Below are positions 24,085 through 32,683 of a stretch of DNA of 64,000 bases, piece by piece. A program made the position numbers and the translations under genes. The stretch is from positions 310,001 through 374,000 of the forward strand of contig CAZKFM010000001.1 in the NCBI GenBank assembly GCA_964552195.1. The letters are read 5' to 3'. Source of the stretch: CAZKAP01 sp964552195. GTDB taxonomy: Bacteria > Bacteroidota > Bacteroidia > Flavobacteriales > Flavobacteriaceae. The notes below the pieces were generated by a model, which made no database searches, was not told where the DNA came from, and saw nothing but the letters and a program-made list of their open reading frames with translations. The stretch's first letter is position 1. Each line of letters begins with the position of its first letter.

Positions 24085-24513
24085 ATGGAACAACGACTCA
24101 CCGTAGTATCTCTCGGAGTGTCCGACCTGGTGGAATCCACCCGGTTTTACGAAGAGTGTTTCGGCTGGAAGAGGAACAAGGCCAGCAATGAGTTTATCAC
24201 GTTTTTTACCCTTAACGGGATTATGCTCGGTCTCTATGAACGGGTCGCACTGGCCATGGATGCCAAAGTATCTCCAGAGGGTCAGGGCTTCCGAGGCCAG
24301 ACCCTTGCCCATAACACCCGGACCCGTGAAGAGGTGGACCGCTGCATCGAGCAGCTGCGCAGTAAGGGTGTGCGCATCGTCAAGGAACCCCAGGATGTAC
24401 ATTGGGGCGGATACAGCAGCTACGTATCCGATCCGGACGGACACCTTTGGGAGATCGCGTACAACCCCTTCCTCCTGCTGGACGAGAGGGGAAATGTGCC
24501 GCAGGGAATCTGA
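24085..24513 (+). CDS. VOC (glyoxalase/bleomycin-resistance) family protein
   Basis: Small metal-binding-fold protein of 142 residues. Two beta-alpha-beta-beta-beta modules are visible: VVSLGVSDLVESTRFYEECF and, in the second half, SYVSDPDGHLWEIAYNPF, the typical closing motif with a metal-ligand Glu. Members include glyoxalases, dioxygenases and resistance proteins; the substrate cannot be assigned. A near-consensus -7 element TAACTTTA lies at 24060-24067. Confidence 0.88.
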   Translation: MEQRLTVVSLGVSDLVESTRFYEECFGWKRNKASNEFITFFTLNGIMLGLYERVALAMDAKVSPEGQGFRGQTLAHNTRTREEVDRCIEQLRSKGVRIVKEPQDVHWGGYSSYVSDPDGHLWEIAYNPFLLLDERGNVPQGI

Positions 24514-24585
24514 TTCTGCCATTCTGAAGTTTCGCCCGGCCCTTAAACTCCCGGACTCCTTCTTTACAACAAAGCGGAATACGTG

Positions 24586-24593
24586 TACATTTG
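24586..24593 (+). promoter_or_regulatory. -7 element of leuS-ald
   Basis: TACATTTG matches TAnnTTTG. The predicted start near 24600 lies after the VOC gene and before both candidate leuS start codons, which rules out the longer in-frame N-terminus. Confidence 0.6.
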
Positions 24594-24652
24594 CCAGTAT
24601 CAGAACGCAGTATTTACACGAAAAAAGTATGACATCCAGCCGCACCCAGGAA

Positions 24653-27454
24653 ATGAAGTACGATTTCAGAAGCATAGAAGCCAAATGGCAGAAATACTGG
24701 TCAGACAACCACGTGTTTAAGGCGGAAAACGGATCGAATAAACCCAAGTACTATGTACTGGATATGTTCCCGTATCCGTCCGGGGCGGGCTTGCATGTGG
24801 GTCACCCCCTGGGGTACATCGCCAGTGATATCTATGCCCGCTATAAGAGGCACAAGGGATACGAGGTGCTTCATCCCATGGGCTACGACAGTTTTGGCCT
24901 CCCCGCTGAGCAGTACGCTATACAGACAGGTCAGCATCCGGCCCGGACCACGGAACAAAATATAGAGAAGTACCGCAGCCAGCTGGACAGGCTGGGTTTG
25001 TCTTACGATTGGAGCCGCGAGGTCCGGACCTCGGACCCGGCTTATTATCATTGGACACAGTGGGTGTTTATCCAGTTGTTTCATTCCTGGTACGACCAAC
25101 AGGCCGGTAGGGCCAGGCCCATCGAAGAACTCATAAGACAATTCGAAGTGCGGGGGACCGAGGGCTTGAAGGCGGCCCGAGATGAGGACGCCGAAGATTT
25201 TACGGCTTCGGACTGGAACGCTATGGATGAGCAATCCCGGCAGCAGATATTGCTGCAATACCGGCTTACCTACCTGGCCGACACGGAAGTGAACTGGTGT
25301 CCGGCACTGGGGACCGTTCTGGCCAATGATGAGGTCGTGAACGGCGTATCCGAGCGCGGAGGCCACCCGGTGGTCCGCAAGAAGATGACCCAGTGGTCTA
25401 TGCGAATCACAGCCTATGCCCAGCGCCTGCTGGACGGGCTCGACCTTATAGACTGGCCAATGCCTCTCAAGGATTCCCAAAGGCACTGGATAGGCCGATC
25501 GGAGGGTGCCGATGTCGCTTTCGAAATCGAGGGCCATGATAAGCGCATACACGTCTTTACCACCCGGCCCGATACACTTTTCGGGGTAAGTTTTATGACG
25601 CTGGCCCCCGAGCACGAGTGGGTTAAGGAGATTTGTTCCGATCAGCAACGAAAAGAAGTCGAGGACTATGTGGAGGCCAGTTCGCGTCGATCCGAACGCG
25701 ACCGCCTCTCCGATGTTAAGACCATTAGCGGCGTATTTACCGGGGCATATGCCCTGCACCCGCTAAGCGGAAAACGCATACCCATCTGGATCGGCGATTA
25801 CGTCCTGGCCAGCTATGGCACCGGAGCCGTCATGGCTGTGCCCTGTGGCGATCAGAGGGATTATCTGTTTGCCCGTCACTTTAATCTGGAAATTCCGAAC
25901 ATATTCGAAGGGGTCGATATCAGCGAGGAGGCCTATATGGAAAAATCGGATGCCCCCCTCAAGAATTCGGGCTTCCTCGATGGAATGGCCTATCAGCAGG
26001 CCTTTGAAGCCATAATCGACCGGCTGGAATCGGAAGGCAAGGGGATGCGTACGGTAAACTACCGCCTGCGGGATGCGGTTTTCAGCCGTCAGCGGTATTG
26101 GGGAGAACCATTTCCGATCTACTACAAGAACGGACTGCCTTATACCCTGCCCGAGGAGTGCCTGCCACTGACCCTGCCCGAAGTTCAGAAGTACCTGCCG
26201 ACGGAGGACGGAGATCCGCCTCTCGGCAACGCTGAGGTATGGGCCTGGGACGAGAAGAAGCGTAAGGTAGTGGATACCGACCGAATCGATCATCAGGAAG
26301 TTTTTCCCTTAGAACTGAATACCATGCCCGGTTGGGCAGGGAGTTCCCAGTATTTTAACCGTTACATGGATCCGCGTAACGGGGAACGGATATTCGGGGA
26401 GGACGCCATAGCGTACTGGAAGGAAGTTGATTTGTATATAGGGGGAAGTGAGCACGCCACCGGGCACCTTCTGTATTCCCGGTTTTGGCAGCATTTTCTA
26501 TACGACCTGGGTGTTGTACCCCAACCCGAATACGCGAAGAAACTGATCAACCAGGGAATGATCACGGGCACCTCTGCCCTCGCATACCGGGTGCGTGGTA
26601 CACGGAAGTATGTATCGCGCGGACTCAAGGACCGTTATCCCGAGGTCGATCCCATACATGTGGATGTGAATCTGGTGAACGCCTCCGACGAACTGGACCT
26701 GGAAGCCGTTCGGCAATGGCAACCGGAGTTCGCGGATGCGGAATTCGAAATGGAGGAGGGGGCATTCCTCGTAGGTCGTGAGATCGAAAAGATGTCCAAG
26801 CGCTGGTACAACGTAGTGAGTCCCGATTCCATCTGCGATGAATACGGGGCGGACTCGCTGCGTTTGTTTGAAATGTTCCTAGGACCACTGGATCAGTCTA
26901 AGCCCTGGAATACGGCCGGGATTACCGGAGTGTTTAGTTTTCTGAAAAAGATGTGGAAGCTCTATCAGAATCCGTCGGATCAGGAACCCACGGCTGAAAA
27001 TCTTCGTACCCTGCATAAGACCATACAGAAAGTGGAGGAGGACCTGGCCAGTTTCTCCTTCAATACATCCGTTTCCAACTTTATGATCTGTGTTAACGAG
27101 CTGACCAGTCAGAAATGTACCTCCCTCAAGATACTGGAGTCTCTGGTGATCCTGGTCTCTCCTTATGCGCCCCATATAGCGGAGGAACTCTGGTCGCAGC
27201 TGGGGCATACGGGAACTGTGGCCTATGAGCCATTTCCGGAGTTCGAGCCGAAGTATGTGGAGGTCAGCGAAAAGGAATATCCCATTTCGTTCAATGGGAA
27301 GATGCGATTCACCCTAACTTTTCCGTTAGATATGAATCCCGGTGAAATAGAAGGCCAGGTTCTCGCTCATGAAAAGACCCAGGAGTATCTGGGGGGGCGG
27401 GAACCCAAAAAAGTTATAGTAGTTCCCGGTAAAATAGTAAACATAGTAGGATGA
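24653..27454 (+). CDS. leuS: Leucyl-tRNA synthetase
   Basis: Charges tRNA-Leu and edits mischarged products. From ATG 24653 (MKYDFRSIEAKWQKYW) the protein has 933 residues, the length of Bacteroidota LeuS with an inserted segment; ATG 24629 in frame is an alternative. The HIGH-type motif is in FPYPSGAGLHVGHP and the KMSKS-type motif is KMSKRW. The CP1 editing domain includes TRPDTLFGVSFMTLAPEH. The stop overlaps the ald start (ATGA), coupling the two genes. Confidence 0.97.
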   Translation: MKYDFRSIEAKWQKYWSDNHVFKAENGSNKPKYYVLDMFPYPSGAGLHVGHPLGYIASDIYARYKRHKGYEVLHPMGYDSFGLPAEQYAIQTGQHPARTTEQNIEKYRSQLDRLGLSYDWSREVRTSDPAYYHWTQWVFIQLFHSWYDQQAGRARPIEELIRQFEVRGTEGLKAARDEDAEDFTASDWNAMDEQSRQQILLQYRLTYLADTEVNWCPALGTVLANDEVVNGVSERGGHPVVRKKMTQWSMRITAYAQRLLDGLDLIDWPMPLKDSQRHWIGRSEGADVAFEIEGHDKRIHVFTTRPDTLFGVSFMTLAPEHEWVKEICSDQQRKEVEDYVEASSRRSERDRLSDVKTISGVFTGAYALHPLSGKRIPIWIGDYVLASYGTGAVMAVPCGDQRDYLFARHFNLEIPNIFEGVDISEEAYMEKSDAPLKNSGFLDGMAYQQAFEAIIDRLESEGKGMRTVNYRLRDAVFSRQRYWGEPFPIYYKNGLPYTLPEECLPLTLPEVQKYLPTEDGDPPLGNAEVWAWDEKKRKVVDTDRIDHQEVFPLELNTMPGWAGSSQYFNRYMDPRNGERIFGEDAIAYWKEVDLYIGGSEHATGHLLYSRFWQHFLYDLGVVPQPEYAKKLINQGMITGTSALAYRVRGTRKYVSRGLKDRYPEVDPIHVDVNLVNASDELDLEAVRQWQPEFADAEFEMEEGAFLVGREIEKMSKRWYNVVSPDSICDEYGADSLRLFEMFLGPLDQSKPWNTAGITGVFSFLKKMWKLYQNPSDQEPTAENLRTLHKTIQKVEEDLASFSFNTSVSNFMICVNELTSQKCTSLKILESLVILVSPYAPHIAEELWSQLGHTGTVAYEPFPEFEPKYVEVSEKEYPISFNGKMRFTLTFPLDMNPGEIEGQVLAHEKTQEYLGGREPKKVIVVPGKIVNIVG

Positions 27455-28539
27455 TTATAGGCGTACCCAAGGAAATCAAATCCAATGAGAGCCGGGTTGG
27501 CATGACCCCGGTGGGAGTAAACGAATTAACCCGCAGGGGCCACGAAGTATGGGTTCAGTCCGATGCGGGCACTGGAAGTGGCTTTACAGACGAGGATTAT
27601 ATCGGGGTAGGAGCGAAAATAGCGGACTCCCTGGAAGAGATATACGAAAAGGGGGAGATGATCGTCAAGGTCAAGGAGCCCATAAAACAGGAATACAAAC
27701 TGGTGCGTTCCGACCAGATACTCTTTACCTACTTTCACTTTGCGTCCAGCCAGGCATTAACTGAAGCCATGGTCAAGAGCAATAGCATCTGTATTGCCTA
27801 CGAGACCGTTGAGAATCCCGACGGATCGCTTCCGCTACTGACGCCTATGTCGGAAGTGGCTGGTCGCATGGCGGTACAGCAGGGCGCCAAATATTTGGAG
27901 AAGCCCAAAAAGGGACGAGGGGTACTCCTGGGCGGTGTGCCTGGTGTAGCTCCGGGACGGGTACTGATTTTAGGTGCCGGTGTGGTCGGGGTGCAGGCAG
28001 CCAAGATGGCCGCAGGTCTGGGGGCCCATGTGACCGTCCTGGACATCAACATGGACAGACTCAGGTATGTAAACGATGTTATGCCTCCTCATGTGGTCAC
28101 GGAGTTTTCCAGTGAGATAACCATTCGTAACCATATCAGAAACAGTGACCTTATAATCGGCGGAGTACTCGTGAAAGGGGCGAAGGCGCCCAAGTTGATC
28201 ACACGTGATATGCTCAAGGAAATGACTCCGGGTACCGTACTGGTAGACGTGGCCGTTGATCAGGGAGGCTGCATGGAAACCACGCGACCGACCACGCACG
28301 AGGATCCTGTTTATATCATAGACGACGTAGTCCACTATTGTGTGGCCAACATGCCTGGTGCGGTTCCGCATACCTCTACCGTTGCGTTGACCAATGTCAC
28401 CTTACCGTATGTGATTCGCCTGGCCGAACAGGGATGGGAAAAGGCCTGTGCTGAAGATCCTGGGCTCCAAAAAGGATTGAATATCGTACATTCCGAGATC
28501 GTCTATAAGGAAATCGGAGAGGCGTTCAGCCTTACCTAA
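27451..28539 (+). CDS. ald: Alanine dehydrogenase
   Basis: NAD-dependent interconversion of L-alanine with pyruvate and ammonium; 362 residues, the usual length. The N-terminal MIIGVPKEIKSNESRVGMTP and the Rossmann motif VLILGAGVVGVQAAKMAAGLG are clear, with the catalytic-region segment FTYFHFASSQ and the C-terminal MPGAVPHTSTVALTN. The ATG overlaps the leuS stop, an unusual coupling of an aminoacyl-tRNA synthetase with an amino-acid catabolic enzyme. A hairpin follows the stop. Confidence 0.96.
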   Translation: MIIGVPKEIKSNESRVGMTPVGVNELTRRGHEVWVQSDAGTGSGFTDEDYIGVGAKIADSLEEIYEKGEMIVKVKEPIKQEYKLVRSDQILFTYFHFASSQALTEAMVKSNSICIAYETVENPDGSLPLLTPMSEVAGRMAVQQGAKYLEKPKKGRGVLLGGVPGVAPGRVLILGAGVVGVQAAKMAAGLGAHVTVLDINMDRLRYVNDVMPPHVVTEFSSEITIRNHIRNSDLIIGGVLVKGAKAPKLITRDMLKEMTPGTVLVDVAVDQGGCMETTRPTTHEDPVYIIDDVVHYCVANMPGAVPHTSTVALTNVTLPYVIRLAEQGWEKACAEDPGLQKGLNIVHSEIVYKEIGEAFSLT

Positions 28540-28540
28540 G

Positions 28541-28567
28541 AACACCTTTCCCTTTGGGAGGTGTTTA
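28541..28567 (+). terminator. Probable terminator after ald
   Basis: AACACCT at 28541-28547 pairs with AGGTGTT at 28559-28565, with an inner CCC/GGG, immediately after the ald stop. The following T-run is short, so termination may be weak. Confidence 0.5.
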
Positions 28568-28600
28568 ATCATGAGGCTTGCAAGTAGTTATTGCGTGCAT

Positions 28601-29686
28601 ATGAAGGTATCACCCCTATCGGTATTACTGCTGTGGTTTATGTTTGGTTTTACTATGGCACGGGCGCAGTTCCTGTTTGAAGGGACCGTTCCCTCGACAT
28701 GGGAGGGCCATGACCTCAACCTTTCTTTGTTAACGACCTATCGGGGAGTGGAAAGGATTCATCCCGATCAGTTCCTTTTACAGGTTAAAGTCGGGGAATC
28801 AGGAGCCTTTTCATTCCATGGAGATTTCCTGCCTGAGGGTAATCGAATGTACAGATTGCACATCGATCAGTGCAGCTCTGAAGACATCCATCCCGAAGCC
28901 GTCTGTCCCCCTCCCCTTCAGCGCCTTTTCATCGCCTCTAACCGCGATACACTGTACTTTCCCCTGGGCAACGAACTCGAGTTCCTGTGTGAGTTGCGTT
29001 CTTCCAACCCGTCCTCAAGTCTTCTGATCGACGGGGCCGATCTTAGGGATGACCTTCTGTACCGCATGCACGGACTCGTATCTGCATCGGCCCGAGACCT
29101 TCAATTCGAGCGTTGGATGAGTAGGGTGGATTCGTTATATACCCAGAGCGGTGAGCCCCTGTTGGCCCTGTATCTGCTTTCGGAGCCTTCTCAGCCTTCC
29201 GGGAATTATCATGCCGAGTACCTGCGCTATATGGAGAAAACTTCCTGGTATCGATGGCTCAGATCTGATCTCAAAGAGATTTATCCCGGGACGGATTATA
29301 CCAGACATTTTGAAGCCGATCTGAGCAGAGATGGATTCATAGAGGATGAGGCTTCTCAATCGGGGGATAATCCCCGTGCTGACCTGACTTGGGTCTTATT
29401 GTTCGCCTCGCTGGGCCTAAATGTTTTTCTACTGTTCCGGGTATTTCGGAGTAATGAGCAATCGAATCGGAATACGTACGACCCACTGAAGGGATTGACC
29501 CCGAGGGAAAAGGAACTCGCCAGCCTTATTGTTGAGGGTAAAAGCAATAAGGAAATCGCAACAGCACAGTATATCAGTGTAAGTACGGTCAAGACCCATA
29601 TAAACAACATATACCGTAAACTGGACGTACAGGACAGGAATGGGCTGAAGTTGCTGCTTAACGGCAAGGATTCACGCGAAGGCTAG
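28601..29686 (+). CDS. Membrane-tethered LuxR-type transcriptional regulator
   Basis: Protein of 361 residues with a signal peptide (MKVSPLSVLLLWFMFGFTMA), a periplasmic domain of about 235 residues starting with a beta-rich part that resembles DUF4369-like domains, one transmembrane helix at about 263-282, and a cytoplasmic LuxR/GerE helix-turn-helix at 299-354 (LTPREKELASLIVEGKSNKE, then VSTVKTHINNIYRKL). It should sense an envelope signal and bind DNA from the membrane. ATG 28601 is preferred to ATG 28571. A perfect 14-base palindrome lies 13 bases after its stop, before two thioredoxin-fold genes. Confidence 0.85.
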   Translation: MKVSPLSVLLLWFMFGFTMARAQFLFEGTVPSTWEGHDLNLSLLTTYRGVERIHPDQFLLQVKVGESGAFSFHGDFLPEGNRMYRLHIDQCSSEDIHPEAVCPPPLQRLFIASNRDTLYFPLGNELEFLCELRSSNPSSSLLIDGADLRDDLLYRMHGLVSASARDLQFERWMSRVDSLYTQSGEPLLALYLLSEPSQPSGNYHAEYLRYMEKTSWYRWLRSDLKEIYPGTDYTRHFEADLSRDGFIEDEASQSGDNPRADLTWVLLFASLGLNVFLLFRVFRSNEQSNRNTYDPLKGLTPREKELASLIVEGKSNKEIATAQYISVSTVKTHINNIYRKLDVQDRNGLKLLLNGKDSREG

Positions 29687-29698
29687 TTTTTTCCACCG

Positions 29699-29712
29699 GG
29701 GTACTAGTACCC
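29699..29712. promoter_or_regulatory. 14-base palindrome between the LuxR-type gene and the next gene
   Basis: GGGTACTAGTACCC is perfectly self-complementary and lies 29 bases before the GTG of the thioredoxin-fold gene. Its left half GGGTACTA recurs at 44581-44588, upstream of a type IX-sorted mini-protein gene. It is a candidate operator for the adjacent regulator. Confidence 0.4.
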
Positions 29713-29740
29713 AATTCCACTCCCCTCTTAGCCCGAAGGA

Positions 29741-30310
29741 GTGAAACTTAGTGGCATTTTACGGCAAAAAACCGTGAACGCATCCCTTACTTACCCCGTA
29801 CTCTATTTACTCTTACTCGGTACTAATTCCTTGTGTTGTCTGGCACAGGGGGTAGAAATACATGAAAAGGGCAGGCAAGCCTTCCTGCTGGGCCCCATAG
29901 ATACAGCAGATCTCCGATCCGGATCTTATGCCCATTGGTTCGACCCAGCATATGCAGCGTATGAACCGGATTCCACCCTTATTGATGCTGCCAAAATGCG
30001 ATTGGATGGTGTTCATTTCCTCCTCTTCCTGGGCACTTGGTGCGGAGATAGCAAGAGGCAGGTCCCGCGAATGATAAAGGTTTTGGATCAATATGGCCTC
30101 GAACCGGATCGATTGAAATTACACGCCTTGGATATGCGACCGGGACGTTACAAGACGAGCCCATCTGGCCTGGAAAAAGAACATGGGATACGCTTTGTTC
30201 CTACACTCATTGTGCTAAAGGGCAAGCGCGAACTGGGTCGGATAACGGAGAATCCGGTCAGTTCCGTGGAGGATGATCTGCTTCGGTTTCTCCTTTTGGC
30301 CTCCCATTAG
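29741..30310 (+). CDS. Exported thioredoxin-fold protein (WCGDS)
   Basis: Protein of 189 residues with an N-terminal signal region (positive residues up to K10, then SLTYPVLYLLLLGTNSLCCLAQ) and a thioredoxin core: FLLFLGTWCGDSKRQVPRMI places Cys101 at the active site with Ser instead of the second Cys, and FVPTLIVL supplies the cis-proline. GTG 29741 gives a better signal peptide than GTG 29774. It is a clear paralogue of the next gene (shared FLLGPI, LFLGTWC-x-DS, VPTLIVL, RELGRI). Function unknown. Confidence 0.75.
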   Translation: MKLSGILRQKTVNASLTYPVLYLLLLGTNSLCCLAQGVEIHEKGRQAFLLGPIDTADLRSGSYAHWFDPAYAAYEPDSTLIDAAKMRLDGVHFLLFLGTWCGDSKRQVPRMIKVLDQYGLEPDRLKLHALDMRPGRYKTSPSGLEKEHGIRFVPTLIVLKGKRELGRITENPVSSVEDDLLRFLLLASH

Positions 30311-30317
30311 TTTCCAT

Positions 30318-30360
30318 TTACTGCCAGAATTCGAAGGCTGCTCTGTAATTTTGGCAGTAA
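30318..30360. promoter_or_regulatory. Inverted repeat overlapping a -7 element
   Basis: TTACTGCCA at 30318-30326 and TGGCAGTAA at 30352-30360 form a perfect 9-base inverted repeat with a 25-base spacer. TAATTTTG at 30346-30353 is a perfect TAnnTTTG for the downstream lipoprotein gene. The right arm overlaps the -7 element, so the repeat could be an operator or the terminator stem of the preceding gene, though it lacks a T-tract. Confidence 0.45.
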
Positions 30361-30397
30361 TGTGCTCAAAGGTGAACGTCTTAATTCTGAAATCGTA

Positions 30398-30931
30398 ATG
30401 GATAACATGCTACGCCTGGCTTTAGTCGGTTTTATAGCTGTGATCATAGGCAGCTGTGGCGAACGTCGGCAGGCCCCGGTAGAAATAAATGCCGAGGGCT
30501 ACGATCCGTTCCTCCTCGGGCCCATCGAGGTTGCCGACCTGGAAAAACCTCCCTATGCAGACTGGTACGTCCCGTCGTATAAGTCCTATAAGCCGGATGT
30601 CGAACTTATGGACCAGCTTCGTAAACAGGCGGATGGGACAGATTATGTACTGTTTCTAGGCACCTGGTGCGAAGACAGCCAGCGCGAAGTGCCGGGTATG
30701 ATCAGAATACTGGATGATTTGGGCGTATCCCGGGACCGACTCGAACTCATCGCGGTGGATGAACGGGAGGAACACTATAAGAAAAGTCCGGGAGGAGAAA
30801 CCGATGCCTTCAAGGTGGATCTGGTGCCCACACTAATCGTACTGAGGGACGACCGCGAACTGGGCCGTATAGTCGAATTTCCCTGGGGCACCCTGGAAGA
30901 GGACCTGGTGGACATCTTCGAGAAGAAATAG
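30398..30931 (+). CDS. Thioredoxin-fold lipoprotein (WCEDS)
   Basis: Lipoprotein of 177 residues; lipobox IIGSC with Cys20, start ATG 30398. The thioredoxin core is YVLFLGTWCEDSQREVPGMI with Cys91 and Ser in place of the second Cys, and LVPTLIVLRDDRELGRIVEF. It is a tandem paralogue of the preceding gene and has its own -7 element at 30346-30353. A dithiol reductase role is unlikely with one cysteine; a periplasmic binding, peroxidase-like or mixed-disulfide role is possible. Confidence 0.8.
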   Translation: MDNMLRLALVGFIAVIIGSCGERRQAPVEINAEGYDPFLLGPIEVADLEKPPYADWYVPSYKSYKPDVELMDQLRKQADGTDYVLFLGTWCEDSQREVPGMIRILDDLGVSRDRLELIAVDEREEHYKKSPGGETDAFKVDLVPTLIVLRDDRELGRIVEFPWGTLEEDLVDIFEKK

Positions 30932-31076
30932 GCTCATTCTCCATGATGTTCTCAAAACGAAAGTAGACTCAGGCGAAACCCAGAGTTTGCCACTAAACTG
31001 TAATATTGTCGGATGAAATTCCAATTGGTTTGATTTTTGCTGATTCAGTGCTAAATTCATAACAGAAATACTCTTC

Positions 31077-31778
31077 ATGTACACGTATTATATACTCTTA
31101 GGTGGGATTGCCCTGATAAGCTTCCTGGTAAGTAATCAGCTCAAAGCCAAGTTTCGCAAATACTCCCGTTTGAGCCTGCGCAATGGGATGAGTGGAGCCG
31201 AAATCGCACAGAAAATGCTGCACGACCACGGAATCACCGATGTCAAGGTTATCTCGACCCCGGGCATGCTTACGGATCACTATAATCCACAGAACAAGAC
31301 CGTAAACCTCAGTGAGGGGGTCTATAGTCAGCGGAATGCTGCAGCCGCAGCTGTTGCAGCCCACGAAGTAGGCCATGCCGTTCAGCATGCACAAGCCTAT
31401 GAGTGGCTAACCATGCGATCCATGCTGGTCCCCGTGGTCAGTGTAACCTCAGGCATGTCAACCTGGATCGTATTCGGCGGCCTGATGTTGATGGCCACCG
31501 GTGCGTTGGGTGGCGGGATTGGCTTCTATGTGGCCGTTGCTGGACTGATCATGATGGGCCTCGCCACCCTGTTTAGCTTTATTACCCTCCCTGTGGAATA
31601 CGATGCCAGTCACCGCGCTCTGGCCTGGATGGAAAAACGCAATATGGTGAGCCGGGAGGAGTATGCCGGTGCTAAGGATGCCCTGACCTGGGCGGCCCGC
31701 ACTTACCTGGTTGCAGCCTTGGGAGCCCTGGCCTCCTTGGTGTACTGGGCCTTTCAGGTCTTCGGGGCCAGGGATTAG
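31077..31778 (+). CDS. Zinc metallopeptidase (Zn_peptidase_2 family)
   Basis: Inner-membrane metallopeptidase of 233 residues. The zinc motif HEVGH is at residues 96-100 in VAAHEVGHAVQHAQAYEWL; one N-terminal and several C-terminal transmembrane helices (about 112-160 and 205-228) flank it. The PVEYDASHRALAWM motif supplies the third ligand Glu. Family members are of unknown physiological substrate. Its stop interlocks with that of the convergent lpxR-like gene (4 bases). Confidence 0.92.
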   Translation: MYTYYILLGGIALISFLVSNQLKAKFRKYSRLSLRNGMSGAEIAQKMLHDHGITDVKVISTPGMLTDHYNPQNKTVNLSEGVYSQRNAAAAAVAAHEVGHAVQHAQAYEWLTMRSMLVPVVSVTSGMSTWIVFGGLMLMATGALGGGIGFYVAVAGLIMMGLATLFSFITLPVEYDASHRALAWMEKRNMVSREEYAGAKDALTWAARTYLVAALGALASLVYWAFQVFGARD

Positions 31779-32680
31779 AACGAATACCCATAGGAGAACC
31801 CCATGTACTTATGCGACAGATTGCCTCGAACACGGGGGCTGTCGTAAGTAAATTCGACCCGGTAGTTGTGAGGCCCGTAGCGATTGACGAACTGAAAGCC
31901 AATCGAGTGAACGATGGGGGTGGGATTGAGGTACAATTCGGATCCCGGCCCGCCGACAGCACCCTGTAAGGAGCCGTCCCTCCAGACCGACCTCAGGTGG
32001 TAGGAGAGGGTAAAGAAGACCTCCCGTTGCAGCGATCCGAGCCGATAATAGGCCTGGCTCTGTTCGGCGGACTGCTTACGGCCAAGGTGGAACAGCGTTC
32101 CTGCTTCCGCATATTGATCCCAGGTACCTATGGTCATGCGCAGTTCCGGAGCCCAATCGATTCCGAAATCGCCCTGAATCAGGGCCCATTCCCTCAGTAT
32201 ATGTCCGGCCACATTGAGGTACATCGTATTGGGCAGCTCGAATGCCCACAGCGGGGCCTTATAGCGGACTATGTTGTTGTGATACCACCGCTGGAATCCG
32301 CCTGTACCCGATCTCCGGCCGGCCAGCCCCCATTCCAGGTTCAGCCCCCAAAGAAAACGATTTTTGGCGGCCTCATATTCCCCGCGAACATATGCGATGC
32401 CCACATAGGGACGATCGAAGTCGGACGGGTTTCTGCTTTCGATATCTCGGGGTGTGTAGGCCTTTTGATGAAGACCAACCCTCCATTGGCGGGCAAATCC
32501 CCTGGGTCCCCTCTCCATCAGGCGGTGGTAGCTAAGGCTAAGGCCGAAGGAATAGTAGCGGTCGGTGAGCAGGAAGAAGTCGTTGTCGTGATGCAGGGTT
32601 AGCATCGATCGGGTAGGCTGGGGTTGCTGAGCGGTTGCACTGCAGGCCAGCAGGATCATCAAAATCGTTCCGAGCTTCAC
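31775..32680 (-). CDS. LpxR-like outer-membrane lipid A deacylase family protein
   Basis: Outer-membrane beta-barrel of 301 residues (DUF2219/LpxR family), which in Salmonella removes the 3'-acyloxyacyl chain of lipid A. A signal peptide ends near residue 17, and the family motif HDNDFFLLTDRYYSFGLSLS follows at once; alternating barrel strands end with a C-terminal Phe (GFSYGYSF). Whether it is an active deacylase cannot be told. It follows the Lrp-type regulator after 3 bases on the same strand. Confidence 0.85.
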   Translation of the reverse strand: MKLGTILMILLACSATAQQPQPTRSMLTLHHDNDFFLLTDRYYSFGLSLSYHRLMERGPRGFARQWRVGLHQKAYTPRDIESRNPSDFDRPYVGIAYVRGEYEAAKNRFLWGLNLEWGLAGRRSGTGGFQRWYHNNIVRYKAPLWAFELPNTMYLNVAGHILREWALIQGDFGIDWAPELRMTIGTWDQYAEAGTLFHLGRKQSAEQSQAYYRLGSLQREVFFTLSYHLRSVWRDGSLQGAVGGPGSELYLNPTPIVHSIGFQFVNRYGPHNYRVEFTYDSPRVRGNLSHKYMGFSYGYSF

Positions 32681-32683
32681 GGG

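Noticed and set aside
24188..24652. Long N-terminal extension of leuS through the VOC gene
   Set aside because: A -7 element at 24586-24593 and the known flavobacterial LeuS start place the gene start at 24629 or 24653.
24701..25759. 352-residue minus-strand open frame
   Set aside because: Antisense shadow of leuS; composition and lack of motifs argue against a gene.
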